Shown in pieces: positions 9,928-20,120 of a DNA stretch of 64,000 nt. The notes beneath the pieces are model-generated. The model was not told where the DNA came from. It was given only the letters and a program-made list of their open reading frames with translations, and ran no database searches. The stretch's first letter is position 1; the number at the start of each line of letters is the position of its first letter. Origin of the DNA: Gadus chalcogrammus (Eukaryota; Chordata; Actinopteri; Gadiformes; Gadidae); the NCBI RefSeq assembly GCF_026213295.1, contig NC_079426.1:26722902-26786901 (forward strand). Reading direction: 5' to 3'. The position numbers and the translations under genes were made by a program.

Positions 9928-10483
9928 ACTCGTTCGCTTCTTCACTAGACACACGCGCTACCGCACGCTCTCCTCGCTCGTCCACTCACTCGCTGACGTC
10001 ACTCACACACGCATACGCACACTGCCAATCTCGCGCACACACATATGCTACTCGTAACACTATGCCTCGTTCCCCATCTATTGAAAGTTAGGCTATTAAA
10101 CATGTTGCATTCTATACGGCCTGATTATGTCATTATTTAAGCTACATAGCCTAATAAGAAGCGCTAATAAGGATATTTGACTATACCAACCAAACAGTTG
10201 AGGGTTTTTGCCTACCAGCAAAAAGCATCCTCCAACTGCAATCTTTGGTTATTTCTTTATTAATTTAGCTATACTTTAATAGTATTATTCTTTCTGTTCA
10301 AATCTGTTCAGTGTTCCAAATTACTTGTTATTAAATGTTACATAAAGTTAATTGGTATGTAAGTGTTGTTTAAATAAAATGCTTTTTAAATTAAAAAAAA
10401 TCGGAATGTATCGAACCGTGGGTCAAAAATCGTGATACAAACCGAATCGTGAGTTTCTGTATCGTTACAGCCCTAGTAGTAGT

Positions 10484-11034
10484 AGTAATGGTAGTAATGG
10501 AATTCTTTAAGAGAATAGCGTAGCCGGTGCGTGATTGTAAGTAGCCCAATGGGGTGGGAAAAACCGCTGAATCTAGCAACGCTGTCTGAACGTCCTCAAA
10601 ATGTAGCCCAATAGGGCGGGAAAAACGCCCAATCTGGCAATACTGCTGAATGTCCTCATGCTCCAGCGTCAACGTAAATCAATGAAACCAACTGAAACGA
10701 AGCCGATGTGAAACTTAAACTGTGATTCTGAAGAAAGCAAAAATGATATAGAAATTCAGTTTAGATATTATTGAAGATACCAGTGTGCAGATGTTAAATT
10801 TTTTGAACAAAGGTAAACGGTTGAAAAATGATTTAGTTACAATGTCTATAAGGGCAACTTCACCCATTTCACGTAAGCTTTGTATTTTTAGACCCCCCCG
10901 CATATTTTTGAATGGTCTAGCATCATTCCCTTATTTTCTGGAGGGACTGGAGAGATCCGTATCGATCTCCAACACTTCCTGTTTTCAATGACGCAATATG
11001 ACGATTTTTGCGTACAAGAAAATAGGAAGTGTAA
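10484..11034. other. Unique-looking flank with a shared repeat fragment
   Basis: Contains two copies of a short cccaatggggtgggaaaa-like block (10,545 and 10,605). A ~80-bp stretch (10,698-10,780) recurs at 17,118-17,205. No gene seen. Confidence 0.5.
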
Positions 11035-11617
11035 AGGCGGCTGCATGCTTCAGAGTTGGTGTTACGTTGTTGCGCAAAATTGACTCAAAGCAATTCATGC
11101 TCCCTTTTAGGTTGCGCGTGTTGCCAAGCAATTTACCGCCAGAACAGTAGGTGGAGTAATATGTGGAGTAAAGTTTTTCGTTGAAGACGACCTTGAGAAT
11201 GACGTCTTTGTCTGTGGGAGTCGTTGGTTTGTTTATGTGCCAGATCGTGTTCTCCCCATACACAGTGAATGATGGCAACAGACAGAGGAACAGGGGTGAT
11301 GAAGTTGTTGATCATTGGGGTTGTATAAATGTGCATATCTCTCTACATTTTAAAACGACATAATGTGTTGGCAGCAAAGTTAACTTCACTTCACGTTAAT
11401 GCTTTTGTATATGAGCCTGCCGGGTTCCATTCTATCAAACCACCCACCCTCCTTCCTCCTACGGCAGCGTTCCTCAAATTGAACCATGAAAAGGAGATTT
11501 TCCTGGTATTGGTCGAAGACTACCTAAGTGAAGCCTATATGGTGTATTTGTGTGTGGGCGTCGTTGTCGGCTGTTTATAAACCGCCTCCCAGTCATGTTC
11601 TACACATTCAGTGAACT

Positions 11618-13041
11618 ATGGCAGAGCGGACAATCCTATCCCAAGGACAGTTGAGGGCGTTGGAGGTGCTACTCATTGAGGAGCAGCTTCTTATCTTGAG
11701 GCACCAGCAGAAGACGGAGGCGGAGGTGGTCTGTACGGCCACTAAATCAACCAAGACTACTGACGGGCGAATATCGTATTCTTGTCCAACCTATGAGGGC
11801 TATCGATGAAGAGCACCATTTTAAGTACTTTCGTATGTCGGCTGGCCGATTCGATGAGCTGCTTCGTCGTGTGCAGCCGCACATACAACATCAGGGCACA
11901 CACAGTGCGCCAATCGATGTCGCCCAGAGACTGGCTGTGGCGATACGAATTTTAGCCTCGGGTGGAACACAACAGGCTGTAGCTGACAGCTATAAACTGG
12001 GATCCCGCACAGTGTGCCTCATTCTATCCGAGGTCTGCCAGGCTTTGTGGAAAGCGCTGCAGCCAGACTACCTGCCCGTTCCTTCGACCAACCAGTGGGC
12101 ATCCATAGCAGCGGATTTTTGGAATTTTTGGAGCCTCGACGGCAAACACGTGAATGTCAAGGCACCACCTCATGCCGGGAGTGATTATTTTAACTATAAA
12201 GGTAATCACTCCTTCGTGCTGATGGCAATTTGCGATGCCAGATATCGCTTTACAATGGTGGACATCGGAGCCTATGGACGGGAAAGCGACGGCGGCATTT
12301 TCACAGAGAGCAGTTTTGGCAAAAGGCTGTTCGAGCACAAGTTGAACCTGCCTCCATCAGCTTTCCTTCCCGGGACCACGACCAAAGCCCCACACTTTAT
12401 TGTCGCTGATGCTGCTTTCCCCTTGCATAACAACATCCAGGTATGTCGCAAATCATAATAATGAATTGCATAGCACGTTGCATACATATTTGGCAAAGCT
12501 TTGTATCTGGTCTGTGATTGTGGTGCACGATGTTTCATTATGTTCTATTCAGTAACACTGTATCTTTGTTGTATTATCAGGGCATTTAAGCGGAGAGCAG
12601 CGCATTTTTAACTACAGACTCTCCAGAGCCAGGAGGGTCATAGAAAATGTGTTTGGAATCCTGGCTGCACGGTGGAGGATTCTCGGGAGGTCACTTGGGT
12701 TCCATCCAGAGAAGGCTGTGAATGTGGTGAAGGCATGCGTTGTCCTTCACAACTACCTGGTCGACACCGATGAGGCTAACGACCCTGTCAGCCGCTACAT
12801 TCCTCCCAATTTCATTGATGCACCCGCAGGAGGCTCCCAACAGCCTGGTGAGTGGCGCAGAGTGGTGGGTGGTGACTCCAATCTCCAAGCAGTCCATCCA
12901 TCACAGATGACTAGGAGCCATGCCACCAGAGCTGCTGCAGGTGTGCGAGATGCATTGGCAGGGTTCTTTATGGGACCAGGAGCGGTGTCATGGCAGAATG
13001 ACATAGTGACACGTGGCACACTTGGCCCCCAGATGACCTAG
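11618..13041 (+). pseudogene. HARBI1-like Harbinger transposase, frameshifted
   Basis: DDE-type nuclease (DDE_Tnp_4 family) that excises and inserts Harbinger DNA. The start at 11,618 gives M-A-E-R-T-I-L-S, followed by a leucine-rich helix. The frame must then change near 11,705 to read an arginine run, V-R-P-L-N-Q, G-E-Y-R and K-Y-F-R-M-S. From about 11,793 the body is open: F-W-S-L-D-G-K-H-V (first Asp), then [12 protein letters not shown] (second Asp) to 12,438. A GT...AG interval (12,439-12,581) looks like an intron. The last exon has [17 protein letters not shown] (Glu) and ends at 13,041. Plain splicing meets a stop at once, and the usual M-R-P-Y-P-G stretch is missing at the junction, so the gene looks damaged. 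Confidence 0.9.
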
Positions 13042-13744
13042 AAGTGTTGATCCGTTCTGCTGATATAATAATTCCATACTCTTTCAAAAGCCTATTTGCT
13101 GTTTCATTATGTCTTTGCTTTGCACACAAACAAGGTTCAGAACCTATACTAGAGAACTAGTCACAAAGAATGTATGAACAGCTTTTGAGCTGCTGCAGGT
13201 GTACAAGATGTATTGGCAGAATTCTTTATGGGACCAGGAGCGGTGTCAAAATGACAGTCACGTGGCACACTTGGCCCCCAGATGACCTTACCTAGAAGTG
13301 TTGATAAATCCTCTTTCAAAAGCCTGTTTGCTGTAACATTATATCTTTGCTTTCCATACAAACAAGGTACGGAACCTATACTAGAGAACAAGTGACAAAG
13401 GGCAAAGAATGTATAACAGCTTTAGAGCTGCTGTGGGTGTTAGACGAATTGATGCAATAAACTGTTTCATTACTTATTTGCCATTTTATTTATACAAGTG
13501 TTAAATAAGATATAGTGCAAAGTACAAGAACAGTAAGTACAACATATGAATAATAAAAATACAATGAGCAAAATCCAAACAATGTAGAACAAAAGTATAA
13601 GAACAGTGCTGTACAAAATTCACAATAACTATAAATAATAAAATAAACATGCAAAATCCAAACAATAGAAGAGAACAAAAGTATCAGAAGAGTGCAGAAC
13701 AAAACACAAACCAATTATGAATAAAACAAATATTTACATAGTGC
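13042..13744. other. Harbinger intergenic spacer
   Basis: Lies between the convergent Harbinger genes. About 13,182-13,282 and 13,295-13,440 repeat diverged pieces of 12,930-13,160 (the gctgctgcaggtgt...gggaccaggagcgg block), so the 3' end of the transposase gene has been partly duplicated downstream. Confidence 0.75.
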
Positions 13745-14560
13745 TTAGGGGCATTCTCTTAAGTTTTCTACGCCCTGTGCCGAAATCAAACATTGCAAAA
13801 TCCTCATCATTAAAGGGTGCCTACTCTCCTGTAATGCAGTCCTCGCCAGGTCCCCCACAACCTGGCCAAATCTTGCATAGTCATCAGGGGCAACCATACT
13901 CTCAAGTGACAGCACAGTCTGCCTCCGCTCCTCCAAATCTGCCACCCTTTCACTCGTGAAGTCATCCAGCTGCCCCCTTCTTTTCCTCTTCCTTCCTGTG
14001 TGGGAAGGAGGAGATGGTGACATCATGGAGGCTGAAGGGGTGGATGGGCTGAATGCTGGCAAATTGGGCCGGGGAAGAGCTGTTGCCTCAAAGAAGGCCT
14101 CTGGCGAGGATGGCTCAAGGGAGGTTTCCGATGAGGACGAGGTGGATGGCTGGAGGGAGGCTGCCTGTGATGAGATGGATGGCTGGAGGGAGGCTGCCTG
14201 TGATGAGATGGATGGCTGGAGGGAGGCTGCCTGTGATGAGATGGATGGCTGGAGGGAGGCTGCCTGTGATGAGATGGATGGCTGGAGGGAGGCTGCCTGT
14301 GATGAGATGGATGGCTGGAGGGAGGCTGCCTGTGATGAGATGGATGGCTGGAGGGAGGCTGCCTGTGATGAGATGGATGGCTGGAGGGAGGCTGCCTGTG
14401 ATGAGATGGATGGCTGTAAGTTTGCAGGTGACGAGGTGGATGGTGATGACGCATTGCTGGCAGTTGAGGGCTGTTCATGATAATAGATAATAGGGCTGTT
14501 CATGATAATATAGGAAAGTATTAGTTGGTATACAATGGTAAAAGGACATACATAGTACAA
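13745..14560 (-). CDS. Harbinger MADF protein, C-terminal exon with 11-residue repeats
   Basis: C-terminal exon of the DNA-binding partner of the Harbinger nuclease. It begins near a run of S/P/A residues and contains about eight copies of an 11-residue unit of form L-Q-P-S-I-S-S-Q-A-A-S, encoded by a 33-bp minisatellite. A basic K-R-K-R-R cluster that could be a nuclear signal follows, then a helical tail (D-L-E-E-R-R-Q-T-V-L-S-L-E-S-M, and R-H-P-L-M-M-R-I-L-Q-C-L) in the position of the BESS-like or dimerisation region of MADF proteins. It ends C-P before the stop at 13,745. The first residues of the open frame are probably intronic; the true exon start is not fixed. No stop or shift interrupts it. 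Confidence 0.7.
   Translation of the reverse strand: MYYVCPFTIVYQLILSYIIMNSPIIYYHEQPSTASNASSPSTSSPANLQPSISSQAASLQPSISSQAASLQPSISSQAASLQPSISSQAASLQPSISSQAASLQPSISSQAASLQPSISSQAASLQPSISSQAASLQPSTSSSSETSLEPSSPEAFFEATALPRPNLPAFSPSTPSASMMSPSPPSHTGRKRKRRGQLDDFTSERVADLEERRQTVLSLESMVAPDDYARFGQVVGDLARTALQESRHPLMMRILQCLISAQGVENLRECP
14140..14416 (-). repeat. 33-bp coding minisatellite
   Basis: About eight near-identical tandem copies of a 33-bp unit (+ strand form gatggctggagggaggctgc plus 13 more bases). Because the unit is divisible by three it keeps the frame. Near-perfect identity implies recent expansion or homogenisation. Confidence 0.95.
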
Positions 14561-14765
14561 ATACTACATTCATACCATTAACACTGTGGGCACTTTGAGA
14601 ACAGACAGTTGCTCTGTGTCCATGAATTTAGAGTCTATGACCTGACTAACGTTTGCTTTCAACATTTGCAATATGTTGAAAGCATACTCCAACTGAACTA
14701 TCCCACCCTGATTACACTGCTAGCATACTAGCACGGCTGTCAAAACAACAAGACCTTCATATTTA

Positions 14766-15081
14766 CCTTGTCGTAGTTTGAGCAGGTCGCCCGGTGTTTT
14801 ATGTGCACCCCCAACCACGACAGCGATATAAACCAGGGAGAAACCCCCTTTCCCCCAGCATCGCCACTTCTGCTTTGCATCGCCTTCTTCTCTCGGACAT
14901 ATTTGTCCCGTATGCTTTTCCACTTGTTGACACACACTCCGACCGGCATGCCCATGTTGGATGCTATCTCATCCCACGAATTCGAGCACTTCTGTGTGTC
15001 TTTGTAGCCCATCAGCGATGGGTTGTACAAGAGCTCGTATTGACGCACTGCCTCGCTCAAGAGCTCTTGCTGTCGATTCAT
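14766..15081 (-). CDS. Harbinger MADF DNA-binding protein, first exon
   Basis: MADF/Myb-like DNA-binding domain, which in Harbinger systems brings the nuclease to the TIRs. Start chosen at M-N-R-Q-Q-E-L near 15,080. Diagnostic MADF features follow: L-L-Y-N-P-S-L-M-G-Y-K-D, then C-S-N-S-W-D-E-I-A-S-N-M-G-M-P, then V-N-K-W-K-S-I-R-D-K-Y-V-R-E-K-K and W-F-I-S-L-S-W-L. The three spaced tryptophans are present. The frame leaves the domain at about 14,770, where the + strand shows ttaccttg, a donor on the minus strand. I infer splicing to the exon at 13,745-14,560. No damage seen in this exon. Confidence 0.82.
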
Positions 15082-15362
15082 CTTGATGTCGGAAATGGAA
15101 AATCGTCCTTGCCTTCTGGCTTTTAAAAATGGCGGTATGAAAACAGGAAATGTGATACTCCAGACAGGAAGTAGTAACCAGACCAGCAGACCAATCACAG
15201 CCTTGCAGGCTGCGCGGCTCGCGTAAAAGCTTACGTAAAAAATGACGCAAGTCTAGAAAAATCGCCCGACGAACGCAAGACGTGAGAAGTCGCGCAAGGG
15301 GTGCGCAAGGGCCTCTTGCGCTTGCGCTTACGCTTACGTAACTGAGCATAAATCGGCCTTAA

Positions 15363-15607
15363 GAGGGGATGATTCTCGTAAGACTACAACCACTAGTCCC
15401 ACCCCCTCTAGGGGGTGGGACTATTAGAGCAGTGCCAGTGGGTGGGACTTCACCAGCAGAAACTAACATCCACAGCGTCTGAAGCTAAGATAACAGAGGC
15501 TGTTGATAAAACTGAAGTACATTGGCGGAGGGTACTGGATCTGACATAGAAGATAAAAGTTCAAAGCAAAAGTTCACCATTTCGAAAGAAATACAAACGA
15601 GGACTAC
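15363..15607. other. Unassigned spacer
   Basis: Contains a short inverted pair around gtcccacccc and gggtgggact (about 15,397-15,423). No gene seen. Confidence 0.4.
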
Positions 15608-16400
15608 CGTATTTTCCGCATTATAAGGCACACCGGATTATAAGGCGCACCTTTAATGAATGGACTATTTTAGAACTGTTTTCATGTATAGGGCGCACCG
15701 GATTATAAGGCGCATAGAATAGAAGATACTGCAGTCAAACGTTTGACTAGTAGTCGTTATGCATCGACTAGACCGAGCTGTGCTAAAGGGAGTGTCAACA
15801 AAACAGTCAGATAAAGTCAAACTTTATTAAGCGTTCTGACAACTCCGGTCACTCCCATGGTAACGATGTTCAAACGTTAATGTGCATATTAACAATATCT
15901 CATCAATATCTGATCAATATCAATATCTCTTAACAATAAGCTCACTTTTTCAGTTCATTCCCCGTCTACGAATCCCTCAAATTCTTGTGTGTCCGAATTG
16001 AACAGTTGGGCAAGTACGGCATCCAACATGCCCGGATCCCTCTCGTCATTATCAGAGTCAGTGTCGCTGCTGTTGCCTGGCAGTTCAGTGATTATTCCTG
16101 CCTTCGTGAAAGCTTGGACCACAGTTGAGACTGTTATATCAGCCCAGGCATCCACGATCCATTGGCAGATAGTGGCGTAAGTCGCCTGGCGCTGTCTCCC
16201 CGTCTTGGTGACTTGGTGACGTGATGTTCGCCTTCTTGGCCCCGTCCACACAAAGCCGATTTTTTGGGTGAAACCGCATAATGCTACGGCCACACCAAAC
16301 GCGTGTAACGTGCCTAACTTGACGCTTGATCATTGTGTGTCACAAAAATGGTTCAACGCGCCTGTGGCTGCGCTGGATTTAGGAGTCCGAGGTAGGAAAC
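15608..16400 (-). mobile_element. pogo/Tigger-like element remnant
   Basis: Starts with accgtattttccgcattata and contains repeated ggattataaggcgcac words, a terminus pattern common in vertebrate pogo-like elements. It carries the C-terminal piece of the transposase. The opposite terminus is not found in the flank, so the copy is truncated near 16,400. Confidence 0.75.
15955..16293 (-). pseudogene. pogo-like transposase C-terminal fragment
   Basis: About 110 residues corresponding to the region after the DDE core of pogo/Tigger transposases. It shows I-C-Q-W-I-V-D-A-W-A-D-I, then V-V-Q-A-F-T-K-A-G-I-I, then an acidic D-T-D-S-D-N-D-E tail and L-A-Q-L-F-N-S-D-T. Neither the helix-turn-helix DNA-binding domain nor the catalytic aspartates are present, so it cannot act. 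The start of the open frame is not a real start codon. Confidence 0.75.
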
Positions 16401-17332
16401 CCAAGCGCCGCCGTGTTTGGGTGCATGATAGAGTTTAGATCGGGTTAGATTAAATAATCTCGGATATAAATAACAATAATCGGGTTAAATAACTTCACAT
16501 GATGTGTCTGGTGTGTTTCCAGCATTCGTAGTGTTGATCAGCAGATAGTCCGCCAAGACGTTGAGGTTGCTTAGCAACCAGAGACGCTGTCCATGCAAGT
16601 GAATGGAGCGTTCCCTCTTCGTCATAACTATCAAACCAAACATCCTTCACATTCAACGAGCGAACATTATGAAAGTAAAATGCACATTTCTCGCTAAAAA
16701 TGTTTACATAAACGCATTTAATGGCGTGACTATGTTACTATTTCCACCCAGAATAAAGAAAGATGTCGGCCGTATGCTTCTGTGCAAGCGTCTCTACTCT
16801 CTGCCAGTGATGTCGGGTCAAGCTCCATGCTGATTTGTTCCATTAGTAGATGGAACAAGGAGGTGTCCGATAGGCGGAGATGATCAGCGGGAGTGGCCGC
16901 CAGCGAAGCTGTGCATGGTGGGAGTTGTTGTCTTCAATCCACAAGCACCAAAAAGTCACTTTCCGCCTTTTCTCGGTCAAGACGGCACCAAATTAGAATT
17001 TTATTTTATTATTCGACTACATATAGGACCCAATTTCAATACATATTCATGCCTCCACCGGTGAAATGCTCCTTTAAGTGTCAGAGGCTGGCCAGAGGGC
17101 TTCCATGGCACAACTCAAAACGCAGCTGACATGAAACTAAAACTGTGATTCTGAATAAAGTATAAATGATATAAAAATTTTGTTTTGATATTATTGAAGA
17201 AGTGTGGATTTGTCTTTGCTCGCTGTTTTTTTTTCTTATCATCTTCACAAAAGTGAATGCGTCTTGGGTGTCTAGCCCTCCAGGCCGGAAATATGTTAGA
17301 TATCTTAAACAATAAATATTTTTGACTCAAGA
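16401..17332. other. Unassigned intergenic, with repeat fragment
   Basis: No gene recognised. The part at 17,118-17,205 is shared with 10,698-10,780, so at least one diverged interspersed repeat is present. Confidence 0.45.
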
Positions 17333-17509
17333 CATGTCGAGTCATTACAAGTCAAAGAGGCAAAGTCCGAGCAAGTCTCAAGTCAATAGCAGTCAAGTCT
17401 AAGTCGAGTCGCAAGTCATGCGTAATTTTATCAAGTCGAGTATGAAGTCATCAAAATCATGACTCCAGTCTGACTCGAGTCCAATTAATTAGACTCAAGT
17501 CCACATCTC
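17333..17509. repeat. CAAGTC-rich element with terminus
   Basis: CAAGTC/GAGTC words recur, ending in gactcaagtccacatctctg near 17,509. The ctctg end would be the complement of a cagag-type hAT terminus. The opposite end is not located. Confidence 0.55.
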
Positions 17510-17839
17510 TGCTCAACCATGGTTTCATGTTTCTCTGAGAAACCCAATATATACAGATATATATATTCATATATATACACACATTCCAATAAATTGTGCT
17601 TAAATTATGTTGATTTCATGAAAAAATAACGGCTTTGTGAAATATAGAAGAAGTTACTTTCATATTTGAATTTCTAATGCCTTTTTTCCCGAGGAAGGTT
17701 AAACTGAGTTGATCATCTTCAGGATATGAGGTAGGATCTGCCCGGGCTGTGTAGGCCACTGTGTCAGTGGAAAACACCATCGTAATTGTCCTGGGCTATA
17801 TTTAGCTTGCAGCTGAAGACCATTAGACTCTAACGAAAA

Positions 17840-18213
17840 GAGAGCAAGTGAACAATAAAGAGGAGAGGAGGGGAGAAAGGAGAGAAGAGGACAGAAGGGA
17901 GGAGATGAGAGAATAGAAGAGAGGAGGGGAGAGAGAATGAGATGATGAGAGGAGAGGAGGGGAGAGAGGAGAAGAAATTGGAGGAGGACAGAGACGTTGG
18001 AAGACAGACGAGATGAAGGAGGAGATGAGAATAAACTGGAGGGAAGGAGACTGAAAGAGAGGATCCAGGGCCAGTATAAGGTTGGATGAGGACAACAAAG
18101 GAGGGAAACTGAAACGCTGCTGAAAATAACTTGAGACATCAATGCAAATAAAGCTGTGTGGAAGGGAGCAAGCGAGCGAGAGCGAGAGCGAGAGAGAGCG
18201 AGAGAGAGAGAAA
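17840..18213. repeat. GA-rich low-complexity tract
   Basis: Polypurine GAGGA/GGAGA repeats through about 18,060, then a (GA)n/(GC)-interrupted tract at about 18,165-18,213. Open frames on the minus strand here are serine/leucine-rich composition artefacts. Confidence 0.9.
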
Positions 18214-18369
18214 TTACATTTGCATTTGTATTGCCTTATCCATGCCAATGGCATCCCTCCTCAGCGTGTGTAAAACTCTGCCCATTATACGTGCTTGACA
18301 GTGTTTAGGGAATCCAATAGAACATGAGGGCTTTAACAAACAGCAGACAAAGGGAGCTGAGCGTCACCA

Positions 18370-18615
18370 GACACCCTGTGGGTGACACTGCAGGGACTCA
18401 TATTAAACCACAATGTGGGTTACACTGCATGGACTTATATTAAGACACACTGTGGGTGACACTGCAGGGACCCCTATTCACACACACTGAGTTACACTGC
18501 AGGGACTCATATTAACAGACACTGTGGGTTACACTGCAGGGACTCATATTAACACACAATGTAGGTTATACTGCAAGGATTCATATTAACACACACTGTG
18601 GGTTAGACAGCAGGG
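18370..18615 (+). repeat. ~35-bp minisatellite, about seven copies
   Basis: The unit reads approximately acactgtgggttacactgca followed by gggactcatattaac. Copies differ by point changes. The array abuts the hAT terminus at 18,621. Confidence 0.9.
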
Positions 18616-18620
18616 CCTCA

Positions 18621-19298
18621 CAGGGCTCCAGAGTGCGCCTAATTTGGGCGCACATGCGCCTAGAATTCGGGGAAGTGCGACCAAATATTTTATTTGGGCG
18701 CACCGGTGCGACTGAAAATTTATCTCGCATAATTATTATTATTTTTTTTTTTTACAGAGCAGTCTATTCATAATATTGTAATGACCACGGAAGAGGCAGT
18801 GAATTAAGTATTGATTAGAAAGCGATTTATTAGATACCTAATAAACCGTTGGAACACGCAAGACCGGTAACAATAGCAACGCCGGTAAACAAACCTGCAA
18901 AGCCCAATCCAGGGGCCTGTACTACGAAGCTCGATTAGGGGGTCAGTGAGGTATGTTGAGCTGAAAGCCTGGGTTAGCTGTAGAATGAAAGTCGATCTCT
19001 TTAAGCGTTGCTGTATCACCATGGTGACTTACGCTCGCAACCAAACCTGGTCGGGAGCAGCTTTTCAGCGAGTCTACCCGGAGATCGGCTACTTATATCG
19101 GCGTGCGCAGCTTCCTAGCCCCTCCTCCGATAATGGCGTCACGATTTGTGGGTGTTCCCATGGACCTCGGCGCACTTATCGTACAGGCGTCTTTCCGGAG
19201 ACAGAGGGTTTTTCGGGACAGAACCGATCCCTTGGCATTGTCCGACGATATTTTTTATGAGAGATACAGATTCGGCATTTATTTAAGGCATTTATTTA
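18621..19298 (+). mobile_element. hAT-like element (cagggctccaga end) with captured Harbinger piece, truncated
   Basis: Starts with cagggctccagagtgcg and shares its sequence, in opposite orientation, with the complete copy at 40,874-41,747. It contains the module agtctattcataatattg and, from about 18,912, a Harbinger end (ggggcctgtactacgaag). It is cut at 19,299, where another repeat (ggctgaccaaacgtcctc) begins. Its right end is not found. Confidence 0.75.
18912..19298 (+). pseudogene. Captured Harbinger end plus HARBI1-like N-terminal coding
   Basis: Begins with a Harbinger-type terminus and then encodes, from about 19,103, the N-terminal part of a HARBI1-like nuclease: V-F-R-D-R-T-D-P-L-A followed by S-D-D-I-F-Y-E-R-Y-R-F. 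Catalytic residues lie downstream in the family and are absent here. The same fragment, cut at the same outer position, is in the hAT at 41 kb, so it was captured once and copied with the hAT. Confidence 0.8.
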
Positions 19299-19865
19299 GG
19301 CTGACCAAACGTCCTCTTTTCCCCGGACATGTCCACTTTTTACGTCCCGTCCGGGGCGTCCGGGGGGGTTTTATTAATTGATGATAATGTCCGGTTTTCG
19401 GACATTATCTCGTCGCATATTTGTTTTTGCCTCGTCGCATATTTGTGTTTCTGGGTCTTTCACATAACCTACTAGTTATTACCATTGTAATATGTCTATG
19501 GTTATTACGGCCTTCCAAGTTCTGGAAATGGTATCTCCCTTACGTTCCACCTTCTTGCGCGAGCTGACTGTAGAGAGAGTCTGTCATTGGGCGACCGATC
19601 TCAGGGTTGCCAGAGCCACGATAATTATCCTCCAAATACGACCATTTTGAGCCTTTGGTACGTTACTTTGCCATTTCCAATCTGGCAACATTGAGCACCT
19701 TGCCGCTTCCACTCTGTTTACAACAGCACATTACATCTGCAGCCATGCCTAAACGTAAATGTAAGTTCACGGACAAACTAAAGAAAAAATACCCATGTTT
19801 TAGCTAGTATTTAGCTAGTTATTTTGTATTTTCTTAACTTTTTCTTCTATTTGCTATTATTTTAA
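19299..19865 (+). mobile_element. Repeat with gacgtcctc terminus and MPKRKCKF start, copy 1
   Basis: Begins ggctgaccaaacgtcctctt and shares long blocks with 20,121-20,740. At 19,745-19,807 it has a 20-codon open frame, M-P-K-R-K-C-K-F-T-D-K-L-K-K-K-Y-P-C-F, then a stop. That looks like the first residues of a hAT-family transposase seen in fish. The distal terminus is unclear. Confidence 0.6.
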
Positions 19866-20120
19866 AATAAATAATGGCAGGTAGGAGAAAGACTTATACT
19901 TTTGCGGAGGCATTCAGTATCATCACTAGCGACAGTGGGGCTGCTCTAGTCCCTCTCGAGTCGTCGTCTGACGACAGTGACTTGCTGTTGCCAGAACTGG
20001 ACACGGACAACAGTGATTCAGAATATCGAATTCCATCCCCGGAAAGTTATGTAATCTCTGTTATCGATTATTTATTGATTTGGTGTCAAATTAACGATCT
20101 ATCTACCTTGTTAGATATTT

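Larger units (their letters stand above)
987..10475. mobile_element. hAT-like element A, interrupted by nested insertions
   Basis: The ends are tagggctgtaacgatac at 987 and its reverse complement ending at 10,475. The 8-bp direct repeat gtagtagt flanks both sides (979-986 and 10,476-10,483), although the target is itself repetitive. A 1-kb relative with the same ends and a perfect non-repetitive 8-bp duplication lies at 38,173-39,179. Alignment by eye shows that only 987-1,401 and about 9,899-10,475 belong to this element; everything between is later insertion. No transposase is visible in either copy, so it is non-autonomous. Eight-bp duplications fit hAT, but the family name is not determined. 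Confidence 0.85.
11035..15359. mobile_element. PIF/Harbinger transposon with both genes
   Basis: The 4.3-kb element is bounded by imperfect inverted ends (aggcggctgc... and ...atcggcct, with further similarity such as atgct and ttacgt inside) and flanked by the 3-bp duplication TAA (11,032-11,034 and 15,360-15,362), the target type of Harbinger. It carries a HARBI1-like DDE nuclease on + and a MADF-type DNA-binding protein on -, the usual convergent two-gene layout. Both reading frames have problems, so it is probably inactive. Confidence 0.88.

Noticed and set aside
17699..18254. Serine/leucine-rich frames on the minus strand
   Set aside because: Composition effect of the polypurine GA tract.
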